A stretch of 64,000 bases of DNA, taken from Pelosinus sp. UFO1 (GTDB lineage: Bacteria; Bacillota; Negativicutes; DSM-13327). The translations under genes were made by a program, and so were the position numbers. Positions 34,533 through 43,281 of the stretch are shown in pieces. The notes beneath the pieces were generated by a model. That model was not told the origin of the DNA and did no database searches. It worked only from the letters and a program-made list of their open reading frames with translations. The stretch is taken from contig NZ_CP008852.1 in assembly GCF_000725345.1 (NCBI RefSeq), positions 2,651,001-2,715,000 of the forward strand. The letters run 5' to 3'. Every line of letters begins with the position of its first letter. Position 1 is the first letter of the stretch.

Positions 34533-35312
34533 TTATCCCAAGAGTGCCAAGAGTCGGAAAATATCTTTATACATTCCATTAAACGCCATCTCCAAAAAAA
34601 TTATATAAAAAGGCAATGCTAAAGATAATACAAAAAGACCAATAAGAATTTTTCCCGGCACACCCACAACAAAAATATTCATTTGTGGCATTGTTCGAGC
34701 TAATATTCCTAAAGCTATATCTGTAATTATTATCGTGATAAGGATTGGCATACTAATCTTTAGTGCAATAACAAAAGTTCCACTAACCATATTAATAATA
34801 AAGTCAGATAATGCTGCCTGAACTGTAAATCCAGTTACAGGTACTAATTTAAAGCTAGAAAACAAGGCAGACAACAAAACATGATGACCATTCGTAGCTA
34901 AGAACACTAGCAATGCTAAGATATATTTAAAATTACCAATCAGCGGAACCTGAGTACCTGATTGTGGATCAAATATATTAATAACACCAAAGCCTATCTG
35001 CATATCAAGTAATTGACCTGCCATTTGAATGGAAGAAAAGACTAGAGAACTTACAAATCCTATAATCAAACCAATAACAAGCTCTCCCATAACAACGAAA
35101 AGATATGGAAGAAAATGTTCTGGTATTACTACCCCACTTTGAAACGCCAGCGGAAATAATATATATGTAATAATTAGCGCTAGGCCTACTTTAATATACT
35201 TATTAATGTTCTTACTACCGAAAATAGGAGTCAACATAAATATGCCAGTAATACGAATAAATATTAGTAGGAAAAAGCCTATTTGATTTTGCATTAACGC
35301 AAAAAAATCCAC
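34533..35312 (-). CDS. fliR: Flagellar export protein FliR
   Basis: 259 residues with six or so membrane helices and the typical PLIGNFKYILALLVFLATNGHH in the middle. Part of the FliP5Q4R1 export gate. GTG start after AGGAG. Confidence 0.96.
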   Translation of the reverse strand: MDFFALMQNQIGFFLLIFIRITGIFMLTPIFGSKNINKYIKVGLALIITYILFPLAFQSGVVIPEHFLPYLFVVMGELVIGLIIGFVSSLVFSSIQMAGQLLDMQIGFGVINIFDPQSGTQVPLIGNFKYILALLVFLATNGHHVLLSALFSSFKLVPVTGFTVQAALSDFIINMVSGTFVIALKISMPILITIIITDIALGILARTMPQMNIFVVGVPGKILIGLFVLSLALPFYIIFLEMAFNGMYKDIFRLLALLG

Positions 35313-35329
35313 AAAAATTACTCCTTACA

Positions 35330-35599
35330 TCAACGGACCATATTTGGTAAATTAGTGAAAATTTCACGTGTATAATCAACCATCAAACTTAACATCCATG
35401 GACCAAATACCAATATTGCAACAAAGATGGCAATTATTTTAGGAATAAAAGCTAGTGTTTGTTCTTGGATCTGTGTCGTAGCTTGAAAAATACTAACCAA
35501 AACACCAACTAATAGGCCAAGCCCTAACATGGGTGCTGCGATAAGCATCACCATTGACAAAGCATCACGACTAATTTGGACTGCCATATCACCTGACAT
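35330..35599 (-). CDS. fliQ: Flagellar export protein FliQ
   Basis: 89 residues, two membrane hairpin helices, standard FliQ length, with GLLVGVLVSIFQATTQIQEQ. Export-gate subunit. ATG 5 nt after AGGAGGG. Confidence 0.96.
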   Translation of the reverse strand: MSGDMAVQISRDALSMVMLIAAPMLGLGLLVGVLVSIFQATTQIQEQTLAFIPKIIAIFVAILVFGPWMLSLMVDYTREIFTNLPNMVR

Positions 35600-35610
35600 A
35601 AAACCCTCCT

Positions 35611-36375
35611 TTAGTGGAAACTATGAATCAATGAGAGAACAATCAAGTGCCAACCATCCACTAATATAAATAATAATAATTTAAAAGGTAGTGAAATCAT
35701 TACGGGTGGCACCATCATCATACCCATTGACATTAAAGTACTTGCCACCACCATATCCACGACAATAAAGGGAATGTAAATTAAAAAACCGATTTGAAAA
35801 GCAGTTTTCAGTTCACTAATAATAAAAGAGGGTATCAACGTAGTAGTTGGTACATCCTCTGGGGAATTAGGACGGGGACCTTCTGTCAAATTAACAAATA
35901 AGGCCAAGTCATTTTCTCGCGTCTGTTTAAACATAAACTGACGCATCGGCTTTAATACTTCTGTCATAGCCGTCTCCTGAGAAACAGTACCCGCCAAATA
36001 AGGTTGAAGGCCATTCTGATTAGCCTGATCAAGATACGGCGACATTGTAAAGAAAGTTAAGAATAACGCTAAACCTACCAAAACCTGATTTGGTGGCATC
36101 TGCTGTGTGGCAAGAGCACTACGCAAAAAAGATAATACGACAATAATCCTTGTAAAAGATGTCATCATTATTAAAATTGATGGCGCTAAGGTTAACACGG
36201 TCATAGTAAGTAGAATTTGCAAACTAAGTGCTACATCCTTGGGATCAGTAGCAGCCTCTACCCCAATATTTAGATTTGGAACTGGAACTAATGGAGCAGA
36301 ACTAGCTAGTGACGGAGTAACAAATAAGACGGTGAAAGCAATCACACTAAAAAATATGTTTCGATATTTAGACAC
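35611..36375 (-). CDS. fliP: Flagellar export protein FliP
   Basis: 254 residues with an N-terminal signal sequence, then the conserved [21 protein letters not shown] and the C-terminal helices ([20 protein letters not shown]). Core of the export gate. GTG start after AGAGGTAAGG. Confidence 0.97.
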   Translation of the reverse strand: MSKYRNIFFSVIAFTVLFVTPSLASSAPLVPVPNLNIGVEAATDPKDVALSLQILLTMTVLTLAPSILIMMTSFTRIIVVLSFLRSALATQQMPPNQVLVGLALFLTFFTMSPYLDQANQNGLQPYLAGTVSQETAMTEVLKPMRQFMFKQTRENDLALFVNLTEGPRPNSPEDVPTTTLIPSFIISELKTAFQIGFLIYIPFIVVDMVVASTLMSMGMMMVPPVMISLPFKLLLFILVDGWHLIVLSLIHSFH

Positions 36376-36380
36376 TTACC

Positions 36381-36947
36381 TTACCTCTTCTCGCTTTCCT
36401 GTTTTTGTTCATTTTGCGTAAACGCGCCAAAAGTAGTAGGAAATGTTTGGGAAAGTCGTTGTAGAGAAGCGAGTTGCCTTTGAAAAACCCCCTCAAACTG
36501 CTCTTTAGGCACAGAAAGCTGTTCTACTTTCAATTTTTCAATTTCCTCAACATCTGTTATTTCTTGTAAAACACTAATATTCTGATCTGTAACTCCTAAA
36601 ATCAAAAACTTACCTGCAATTTCAACGATGTACACTGCTCGGTTAGCTCCTAAAGACAAGGTACTAACTATTTTATTGCTGCCAATTGCCGATAAACCTC
36701 CCAACTTTTTTCCTAAAAAACGGGAGGCAAAATAGGCAAGCCCAATAACAAGTGCAAAAGTCAGTAATAGAGAAAAAATATAGGAAATGGTAGAAAACCA
36801 AGATACAGAGGCAGTGGACTTTGGTTCTTGATATTGCAAGTATTCGCCACCAGCTTCTGCAGCATAAACTGGGTCAATTGTTAATACTCCGGAGAAGAGT
36901 ATTAACAATACTAATATAAACATTCCTAGGTATCTCTTATTATTCAT
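36381..36947 (-). CDS. fliO: Flagellar biosynthetic protein FliO (FliZ)
   Basis: 188 residues. A signal sequence, a short periplasmic stretch, one membrane helix (ISYIFSLLLTFALVIGLAYFAS) and a cytoplasmic FliO domain (STLSLGANRAVYIVEIAGKFLILGVT). FliO helps assemble the FliP ring. Its tail after residue 150 is charged and variable. Confidence 0.92.
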   Translation of the reverse strand: MNNKRYLGMFILVLLILFSGVLTIDPVYAAEAGGEYLQYQEPKSTASVSWFSTISYIFSLLLTFALVIGLAYFASRFLGKKLGGLSAIGSNKIVSTLSLGANRAVYIVEIAGKFLILGVTDQNISVLQEITDVEEIEKLKVEQLSVPKEQFEGVFQRQLASLQRLSQTFPTTFGAFTQNEQKQESEKR

Positions 36948-36949
36948 TA

Positions 36950-37312
36950 TTAACCAACTGCTTTACGAACAGCTTCCAATACTCTATCAGGTTGAAAAGG
37001 TTTTACAATAAAATCACGAGCACCAGCTTGAATGGCTTCAACAACCATTGCTTGTTGTCCCATTGCACTGCACATGATGACTTTTGCACTAGGATCAAGT
37101 TTTTTAATTTCTTTTACGGCAGTAATACCATCCATTTCAGGCATAGTAATATCCATCGTAGTAAGATCAGGTTTTAATTCTTGAAACTTTTCAACGGCCT
37201 TAAGACCATTTTCCGCCTCACCAACTATTTCATAGCCATTTTTACTTAAAATATCCTTTACCATCATGCGCATGAACGCCGCATCATCAACAATTAAAAC
37301 TTTTGTTGCCAT
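36950..37312 (-). CDS. cheY: Chemotaxis response regulator CheY
   Basis: 120-residue single receiver domain: acidic pair Asp9-Asp10, phosphoacceptor Asp54 in TTMDITMPEMDG, and Lys in IVKPFQPDRV. CheY-P binds FliM/FliY to set flagellar rotation. 3 bp before fliO. Confidence 0.96.
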   Translation of the reverse strand: MATKVLIVDDAAFMRMMVKDILSKNGYEIVGEAENGLKAVEKFQELKPDLTTMDITMPEMDGITAVKEIKKLDPSAKVIMCSAMGQQAMVVEAIQAGARDFIVKPFQPDRVLEAVRKAVG

Positions 37313-37375
37313 TTCTATATCTCCCCCTAATTACTTATATAACGTTTATTAATCAATCATTAATAGAAAGATAAT

Positions 37376-38479
37376 TTACTGCAAATTATAGGTACGTTCT
37401 AGCGGACTAATAATGTCAGTAATTCGAACACCAAAGTTTTCATCAATAACTACAACTTCACCTTTGGCAATCAATTTTCCATTTACTAATATATCGACAG
37501 GTTCTCCAGCTAATTTATCTAGTTCAACAACTGAACCTGGTGCCAATTCTAAAATATCGCGAATCAATTTACGGGTTCGCCCTAACTCCACAGTAACCTG
37601 TAAAGGAACATCCATTATAAGATCAATATTTGTGTCAGTGCTTGGCATAGCTCCCGGCATCAACGGTGCAAACTGTACTGGTTGTACATTTACATGCTGA
37701 ATAGGTTGTTGCTGTTGCACTGGCATAGCAACTTGTTGCTGCACTTTTGGTGTTTGTGGTGATGAAGCTGCTACTTTAGGCGCTTGAACAGCAGGTGGCG
37801 CATTGACTGGTTCTACAGCATTCATTAAGCTATCGACCATTTCTTTAGCTACATCAATCGGTAAGATTTGCATAATTTCACTATCAATTAAATCTTCTAC
37901 TTCCATACGGAAAGCAACACGAACAATATCGTCATTCGTCCCAACAGCATTTGTAATACTAGAAGCAACAGCAAAATCAATTAAGTTAACACTAGGTGGT
38001 GAAATATCTATTTTTTTACGGAACATAGTTGACATGGAGGTAGCAACCCCTCCCATCATCTGGTTCATAGCCTCACTCACCGCGCTCATATATAGCTCAT
38101 TTAATTCAGTCGGTGGATTTGTTCCATCCCCACCCATCATCAAATCTGCAATGATTAATGCATCCTGTTCTCTTATCGCTAGCACATTTGTTCCGAGAAT
38201 ACCATGCGTATATCCAACCTCAATAACCAAATAAGGAAGAGGATACTGGCCCTTTATATCTTCTAAATTAGATACAGATACACGTGGCGTAGTAATTGAT
38301 ACTCGTCGGCCAAGCAGCACTGATAATGTAGTTGCTGCACTGCCCATAGAAATATTACCAATTTCACCAAGAGCATCTTTTTCTATATCCGATAAATCAG
38401 GGGCTGGAGAGGATGAAGTCGCCTCGCTGCCCTTCAGCAAAGCATCAATCTCATCTTGGGAAAGAAAGCCTTCACTCAT
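37376..38479 (-). CDS. fliY: Flagellar switch phosphatase FliY
   Basis: 367 residues. An N-terminal CheY-binding motif (GFLSQDEIDALLKG), a CheC-type phosphatase domain with two motifs (IEKDALGEIGNISMG and MSAVSEAMNQMMGG), a Gln/Pro linker around 225-275, and a C-terminal FliN domain (DVPLQVTVELGRTRKLIRDIL). It is a switch-complex subunit and CheY-P phosphatase. The ATG at 38479 overlaps the fliM stop and follows AAGGAG; the upstream in-frame ATG is part of that region. Confidence 0.96.
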   Translation of the reverse strand: MSEGFLSQDEIDALLKGSEATSSSPAPDLSDIEKDALGEIGNISMGSAATTLSVLLGRRVSITTPRVSVSNLEDIKGQYPLPYLVIEVGYTHGILGTNVLAIREQDALIIADLMMGGDGTNPPTELNELYMSAVSEAMNQMMGGVATSMSTMFRKKIDISPPSVNLIDFAVASSITNAVGTNDDIVRVAFRMEVEDLIDSEIMQILPIDVAKEMVDSLMNAVEPVNAPPAVQAPKVAASSPQTPKVQQQVAMPVQQQQPIQHVNVQPVQFAPLMPGAMPSTDTNIDLIMDVPLQVTVELGRTRKLIRDILELAPGSVVELDKLAGEPVDILVNGKLIAKGEVVVIDENFGVRITDIISPLERTYNLQ

Positions 38480-39476
38480 TATTTTCATCTCCTTCAGAAA
38501 TCACTTTTGTAACTTGTAATGCAACTTTGTGCCCAGAAATCCCTGGTTTCCCTCTGAATTTTTTATTTTGACCTACCATAACATCTAAATCATTTTCAAC
38601 TTTGCTATTTAATTGTAGGACGTCATTCACCGTTAAACCTAACAATTCCTGTACGGTTATGGTAGTTTTACCCAACTCAACAAATAGAGGGATAAAAGCT
38701 TTCTCTAGTTTACGTTGTATAGCATTAATATGCTCTGGTAATGCCTGTTTTGCAACCGAGGACGCAACCCAATAAGTCGTTGTTAATTTGGACATAATTG
38801 GCTCAAGAACTAAATAAGGGATACAAATATTAACTAATCCCTCAGCTTGACCAATTTTAATGTGTAAGGTAATAATAACAACCATATCATTAGGCGGTAC
38901 AATCTGAGTGAACTGAGGATTTGATTCCATTACTTCTAGCTTAGGTTCTATTGCAACAACTTGTTTCCAAGCTTCTTGAAAACATTCTAAGGTTTTATTA
39001 ATAACCCGTTTAACAATAGCTTCTTCAATATCCGTTAAAGAACGTGTTTTCGTTGGTGGTAAGCCAGGTCCGCCAAATAGCCGATCAATAATCGAAAAAA
39101 TGACATTAGGATTAAATTCTAAAATTGCATTTCCTTTAAGCGGACGCATTTGAAATACACCAATTACACTTGGATTTGGCAATGAACGAATAAACTCTTC
39201 ATACGTCAATTGATCAACAGAAGCCACATCAATATGTACAATTGTCCGAAGATGTGCAGAAAGGTAAGTGTTCATAAGGCGAGCAAAGTTTTCATGTAAC
39301 ATATACAATGTGCGAATTTGATCCTTAGAGAATTTATCAGGTCTCTTAAAATCATAAGCTTTAATTTTCCGTTGCTTTTGCTCATCCTTAATTTCTTCAG
39401 CAGACACTACCCCCGTAGATAAGGCAGACAATAGATCATCAATTTCAGATTGTGATAATACATCTGATCCTGCCAA
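38472..39476 (-). CDS. fliM: Flagellar motor switch protein FliM
   Basis: 334 residues: N-terminal CheY-binding peptide (LSQSEIDDLLSAL), CheC-like middle domain (FARLMNTYLSAHLRT), C-terminal FliN-like domain. Overlaps fliY by 8 bp. Confidence 0.97.
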   Translation of the reverse strand: MAGSDVLSQSEIDDLLSALSTGVVSAEEIKDEQKQRKIKAYDFKRPDKFSKDQIRTLYMLHENFARLMNTYLSAHLRTIVHIDVASVDQLTYEEFIRSLPNPSVIGVFQMRPLKGNAILEFNPNVIFSIIDRLFGGPGLPPTKTRSLTDIEEAIVKRVINKTLECFQEAWKQVVAIEPKLEVMESNPQFTQIVPPNDMVVIITLHIKIGQAEGLVNICIPYLVLEPIMSKLTTTYWVASSVAKQALPEHINAIQRKLEKAFIPLFVELGKTTITVQELLGLTVNDVLQLNSKVENDLDVMVGQNKKFRGKPGISGHKVALQVTKVISEGDENNE

Positions 39477-39536
39477 TATTCCCCCTCCTTTCCCAGCTAA
39501 TCTATTACTTATTATAATACGACATAATTTTTAAAT

Positions 39537-40010
39537 CTACTGCAAAACAAAATTAGTAATATATACGTCATAGACTCTATCGTCACCAAACGCTTTATTA
39601 ATTTCATTTTTTAGAAGTTCTTTTAATTGTTCTTGCTTTAAAGGATCAAAGTCCTCAATTTTTTGTGAACGCAATACATATACTGCTGTATCAGCTAACT
39701 TTACTTCCTCAGGAGAAGTACCTTTTCCTGTAGCCGCCGCACTCTTTTTATCAGGCTTTAATTCGACAATAAGCCCAATTTTTAGATAACGTCCACTATT
39801 CGCTCCGCCAATATTAATAATTAATCCATCTTTTGCATCACCCAATTTAACAAAAACACCTGGATCTCGTTGAGAAGATTTTTTATCTACCGTTCTGTCC
39901 GAGACAATTTTAGTAGCAATAAAATAGGAAATCCCCCCTGCCAACAATAAACCAACTACAATCATTCCTACAATCATCATCATAGAAAACTTCTTTTCAC
40001 CATCAGCCAC
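39537..40010 (-). CDS. fliL: Flagellar basal body-associated protein FliL
   Basis: 157 residues from a GTG 7 nt after GGAGG. One N-terminal membrane helix (MMMIVGMIVVGLLLAGGISYF) followed by the periplasmic FliL domain (KIGLIVELKPDKK, VYDVYITNFVLQ at the very end). FliL supports stator function. The frame opens further upstream at 40043, but without a better site. Confidence 0.92.
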   Translation of the reverse strand: MADGEKKFSMMMIVGMIVVGLLLAGGISYFIATKIVSDRTVDKKSSQRDPGVFVKLGDAKDGLIINIGGANSGRYLKIGLIVELKPDKKSAAATGKGTSPEEVKLADTAVYVLRSQKIEDFDPLKQEQLKELLKNEINKAFGDDRVYDVYITNFVLQ

Positions 40011-40195
40011 TGCTACACCTCCAATTTCATCTAAACGCACCACTGTAAATCGCCATTTTCAATAATGTCTTATTCTTTATGCATCTAAGAACTAAGGCAT
40101 CTTACAAGATAACTTTATTCAAAATGATAAGATAACAAGAAAAATTTCTATTTATCATATAATTTTCTCTTTTAGTTTTTTCTAATGTGCTTAAT

Positions 40196-40390
40196 TTATC
40201 TAAACTTACCCAAGATAGCCCGGCGGTAATCCATAACTTTACGTACTACCTCATCCATGGATTCTTCTACAATTAATTTCCTACCACCGGTAAGAGTAAT
40301 AACCGTATCAGGAGTCTCTTCAATGGTTTCAATTAATTCGGCATTTAATACAAATTCTTCTTGTGATTTAAGACGCGTAACTTTTATCAT
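40196..40390 (-). CDS. swrD: FlbD/SwrD family flagellar protein
   Basis: 64 residues from the ATG after GGAGGG. Conserved N-terminus IKVTRLKSQEEFVLNAELIE and the T-L-T-x-GRK motif. In B. subtilis the corresponding small gene between flgE and fliL is swrD (ylzI), which raises motor power. The same position is kept here. A gap of 185 bp follows before fliL. Confidence 0.88.
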   Translation of the reverse strand: MIKVTRLKSQEEFVLNAELIETIEETPDTVITLTGGRKLIVEESMDEVVRKVMDYRRAILGKFR

Positions 40391-40425
40391 AAAACACCCT
40401 CCATAACTTAACAATTTATAAGATA

Positions 40426-40444
40426 AGGGGGATATAATCCCCCT
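40426..40444 (-). promoter_or_regulatory. Compact G/C hairpin between flgE and swrD
   Basis: Perfect 8-bp stem AGGGGGAT / ATCCCCCT with a 3-nt loop, a few bases after the flgE stop codon. It has no T-run, so it may be an mRNA-stability or processing element that helps keep hook protein mRNA high relative to downstream genes. Confidence 0.5.
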
Positions 40445-40450
40445 ACACTA

Positions 40451-42139
40451 TTATCGTTTTAGGTTCACAAGCTCTTCCAGCATGCTATCATCAGTTGTAA
40501 TAATTTTAGAGTTAGCCTGGAAGGCACGTTGCGCAACAATCATATTTGTAAATTGTTGGGCCAAATCAACATTAGACATCTCCAAACTACCAGGAGTAAA
40601 TGTGCCACGGCCACCAGTACCAGCCGTACCAATCTGAGGTTCTCCCGAATTAGTAGATTTAGAATACAAACTACCACCTGAGGAAATCAAGCCATCCGGA
40701 TTATTAAATACAGCTAAAGCAACTTGACCAATAACCTGCGTTTTTCCATTCGTAAAACTGCCAATAATTGATCCATCAGTACCAATTGATTGACCATTTA
40801 AAGTACCTGCAGCATATCCATCTGTATCAGCTATTTTAGCCGTTGAATCACTACCATTTTGCGTCAATGCCGAACCACTAGGTTGAACTGTAAAAGCACC
40901 TGCACCTGCATACGGACCTCCAGCTGGATCAATTGTTAGAGAATTAAAGACTGTGCTAGTATTAAATGTGCCATCTGCATTAAATTTAATCGTAGATGGT
41001 CCCCCAGTAACAGTAGCAACTGTAGTTTTTCCATCTGCACCGCCAATGATTGTTGAAGCTGGTGTAAATCTCCACGTATTACTTCCTGTTTTCGTGATCG
41101 TACCTGTTAAGGTATATTTATTTCCTTGTGTATCATATAGATCCAAAGAAACTGGCTGAACCGAATCATTAGTAGATGCTGCAGTTGCTGAAGTCACAGT
41201 TGCACTGGTAGCTGTGGTAGCTACCGGGGCTGCGGCGGTCATGGCTGACGCAGCCGTAGTAATTGCTGCTGTAACTCCTGCATCTGCCGCTATTGCGCTA
41301 CTTGCCGCTGAAGCCGAAGTTGCAGCAGTATTCGCTGCCGTCGCTGCGGCGTTCGCTGCGGCTAAGGCAGCTGCAGCTGTACCTGTGCCTGCAACTAAGT
41401 TAGCTGCGGCAGTTTGAGCTAATAGAGCCTTTGCTACAGCATTATCTGCATCTGTTTTTGCTGTATCTACAAGACTTTTTGTAGCCGCTGTAAGTGGTCC
41501 ATAAGCTGTTACCACAGCTGCTACCTTTGTTTGTAATGTAGTAGTATCCGTTACAGCTGTATCAGCATTACTTTTTACTGTGGCTGAATCTAAAGCAGTA
41601 GCACCAGCATTTAAATTACCACTCAGTGTAATTGCAGTCGATACTTTGGCAGCCATAGTAGAACCCACTGGAATTTTCAGTGCTGAAATTGGCTGCGTAG
41701 TGTCAACAACACCAGAGGCATTAGCTTGCCAACCTAGTACACTATAACCTGCACTATTAACGAAATTACCTTGTTTATCAGGAGAAAAATCGCCACTACG
41801 AGTATACATTTGATTTGTAGGCGTACCTACAACAAAAAACCCATCTCCGGAAATTGCTAAATTTGTTGCAATACCTGTCGATTGTGTACTTCCATCTGTA
41901 AAATTCGTACTAATACTAGCTACACTTCCCCCAAGACCAACCTGCATTGGGTTAGTTCCTCCCTTATTGCCTGAAGGACTGGAGGCACCTTTTAGTGTTT
42001 GACTTAGCATATCTTGAAAAGTAACATTAGAAGTTTTATAGCCTGTTGTATTAACATTTGAAATGTTATTACCAATAACGTCCATATAAGTTTGGTTATT
42101 TTTCAACCCAGAAACAGCAGCGTACAAGGAACGCATCAT
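40451..42139 (-). CDS. flgE: Flagellar hook protein FlgE with an alanine-rich insert
   Basis: 562 residues. The N-terminal rod-like part (MRSLYAAVSGLKNNQTYMD, NNISNVNTTGYK) and C-terminal part (GSLEMSNVDLAQQFTNMIVA, QRAFQANSKIITTDDSML) are typical of hook proteins. Residues 185-322 are an unusual low-complexity insert, dominated by Ala, Thr and Ser and coded by a more GC-rich stretch than its surroundings (41174-41587). The insert lies before the VSLDLYDTQGN segment and would project from the hook surface. The reading frame is intact. Confidence 0.95.
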   Translation of the reverse strand: MMRSLYAAVSGLKNNQTYMDVIGNNISNVNTTGYKTSNVTFQDMLSQTLKGASSPSGNKGGTNPMQVGLGGSVASISTNFTDGSTQSTGIATNLAISGDGFFVVGTPTNQMYTRSGDFSPDKQGNFVNSAGYSVLGWQANASGVVDTTQPISALKIPVGSTMAAKVSTAITLSGNLNAGATALDSATVKSNADTAVTDTTTLQTKVAAVVTAYGPLTAATKSLVDTAKTDADNAVAKALLAQTAAANLVAGTGTAAAALAAANAAATAANTAATSASAASSAIAADAGVTAAITTAASAMTAAAPVATTATSATVTSATAASTNDSVQPVSLDLYDTQGNKYTLTGTITKTGSNTWRFTPASTIIGGADGKTTVATVTGGPSTIKFNADGTFNTSTVFNSLTIDPAGGPYAGAGAFTVQPSGSALTQNGSDSTAKIADTDGYAAGTLNGQSIGTDGSIIGSFTNGKTQVIGQVALAVFNNPDGLISSGGSLYSKSTNSGEPQIGTAGTGGRGTFTPGSLEMSNVDLAQQFTNMIVAQRAFQANSKIITTDDSMLEELVNLKR

Positions 42140-42219
42140 AATAAATCAACCTCACTTTTATTTATTTTTGACTGTATCCATCATTCAACAGCCAAAGGCT
42201 CTCCACTAGAGGTCCAGCC

Positions 42220-42621
42220 TTACACAATTACCGCACTATCAATATTCGTAAAAACATTCTCTTTACTATTTGCACCATCCATAACCGTAATCACTGTTTT
42301 ATTTTTCACACTAACTACTAAAGCTAGATTACTATTACTCATGAATACCAAAGATTCATTCGCACCTTTTTGTGCAGCTTTTTCTACTGCATCATTCAAT
42401 TTAACTAACTCGGCCTGCCCTAGCTTAATACTCCTACTTTGCAATCGTTGCTGAGCATGCTGAGAAAATTTTACACCTGCTATCTCTTGCGTTAAAAGTT
42501 GATTAAAAGATGTAGTACTATTTTTACCTTGGTTATAATTAGTGTTATATGCTGGATTACCAGTAATCTTAGTTACAGGAGCCATAGATTGTTGCAATTG
42601 ATATATACTATTTTCAGCCAT
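42220..42621 (-). CDS. Flagellar operon protein (TIGR02530 family)
   Basis: 133 residues. The conserved half (GVKFSQHAQQRLQSRSIKLGQ, ALVVSVKNKTVITVMDGA) fits the TIGR02530 flagellar operon protein, found between flgD and flgE in many Firmicutes; biochemical role unknown. ATG after AGGAGG. Correct place, immediately after flgD. Confidence 0.88.
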   Translation of the reverse strand: MAENSIYQLQQSMAPVTKITGNPAYNTNYNQGKNSTTSFNQLLTQEIAGVKFSQHAQQRLQSRSIKLGQAELVKLNDAVEKAAQKGANESLVFMSNSNLALVVSVKNKTVITVMDGANSKENVFTNIDSAVIV

Positions 42622-42648
42622 ATCTTCTAACCTCCTGATAACGCAACA

Positions 42649-43266
42649 CTATTTTGTAGTATCAGTTACTTTACTCACATCTACTTTAGTTGGAACTATC
42701 AGTCTAGTGATTTTTGTTGATGCAAAAGTACTTGTTGTAGTCTTTCCACTTGAATCTGTTTCCGTTGCTGTAACTTTTACTGCTCCACTACTATCAACGG
42801 TTGCGCTCGTAATTACACCGGAATGGGACACTTTACTACTATCAGTCCAGCTAACTGCACAATTTACTAAGTCGCCTGTTGTAGTTGGAAGATATTTTGG
42901 ATACTGCACCGCATCTACCCCAACAACCAAACTAGTAACTCCAGAAGCAGTACTTGTTCCCGCCACGACCCCTGAAATAACATTACCACTATCATTTTTG
43001 AAATTTATAGTATTACCAATCATATTACTAGCCTGCATATTAGTCATAGTAGTATTTAGATTTTGCATTTGTTCCAAGCTAGAAAATTGAGCCATTTGTG
43101 CAACAAATGCTGTATTATCCATAGGGTCTAATGGATTTTGATACTGAAGTTGTTTAACAAGTAAATTCAAAAAATCATCTTTCCCTAAAGAACTATTTGA
43201 TTTAGTCGCTGTAGCTGTATTGCCATTAGTATTAGTATTTGTTGCACTACTAACTGCATTAGACAT
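42649..43266 (-). CDS. flgD: Flagellar hook-capping protein FlgD
   Basis: 205 residues. Diagnostic N-terminal segment DDFLNLLVKQLQYQNPLDPMDN and SLEQMQNLNTTM, followed by the cap domains. It caps the growing hook so that FlgE can polymerise. ATG after AAAGGAG. Confidence 0.95.
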   Translation of the reverse strand: MSNAVSSATNTNTNGNTATATKSNSSLGKDDFLNLLVKQLQYQNPLDPMDNTAFVAQMAQFSSLEQMQNLNTTMTNMQASNMIGNTINFKNDSGNVISGVVAGTSTASGVTSLVVGVDAVQYPKYLPTTTGDLVNCAVSWTDSSKVSHSGVITSATVDSSGAVKVTATETDSSGKTTTSTFASTKITRLIVPTKVDVSKVTDTTK

Positions 43267-43281
43267 AAAACCATCTCCTTT

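Noticed and set aside
40085..40130. Sigma-28 promoter (TAAA-15-GCCTTAGT) before fliL
   Set aside because: The -10 matches the consensus at only about half its positions; AT-rich sequence gives such hits by chance.
41214..41417. Plus-strand Ala/Val-rich ORF opposite flgE
   Set aside because: It is the complement of the alanine-rich insert; the low-complexity coding creates open antisense frames.
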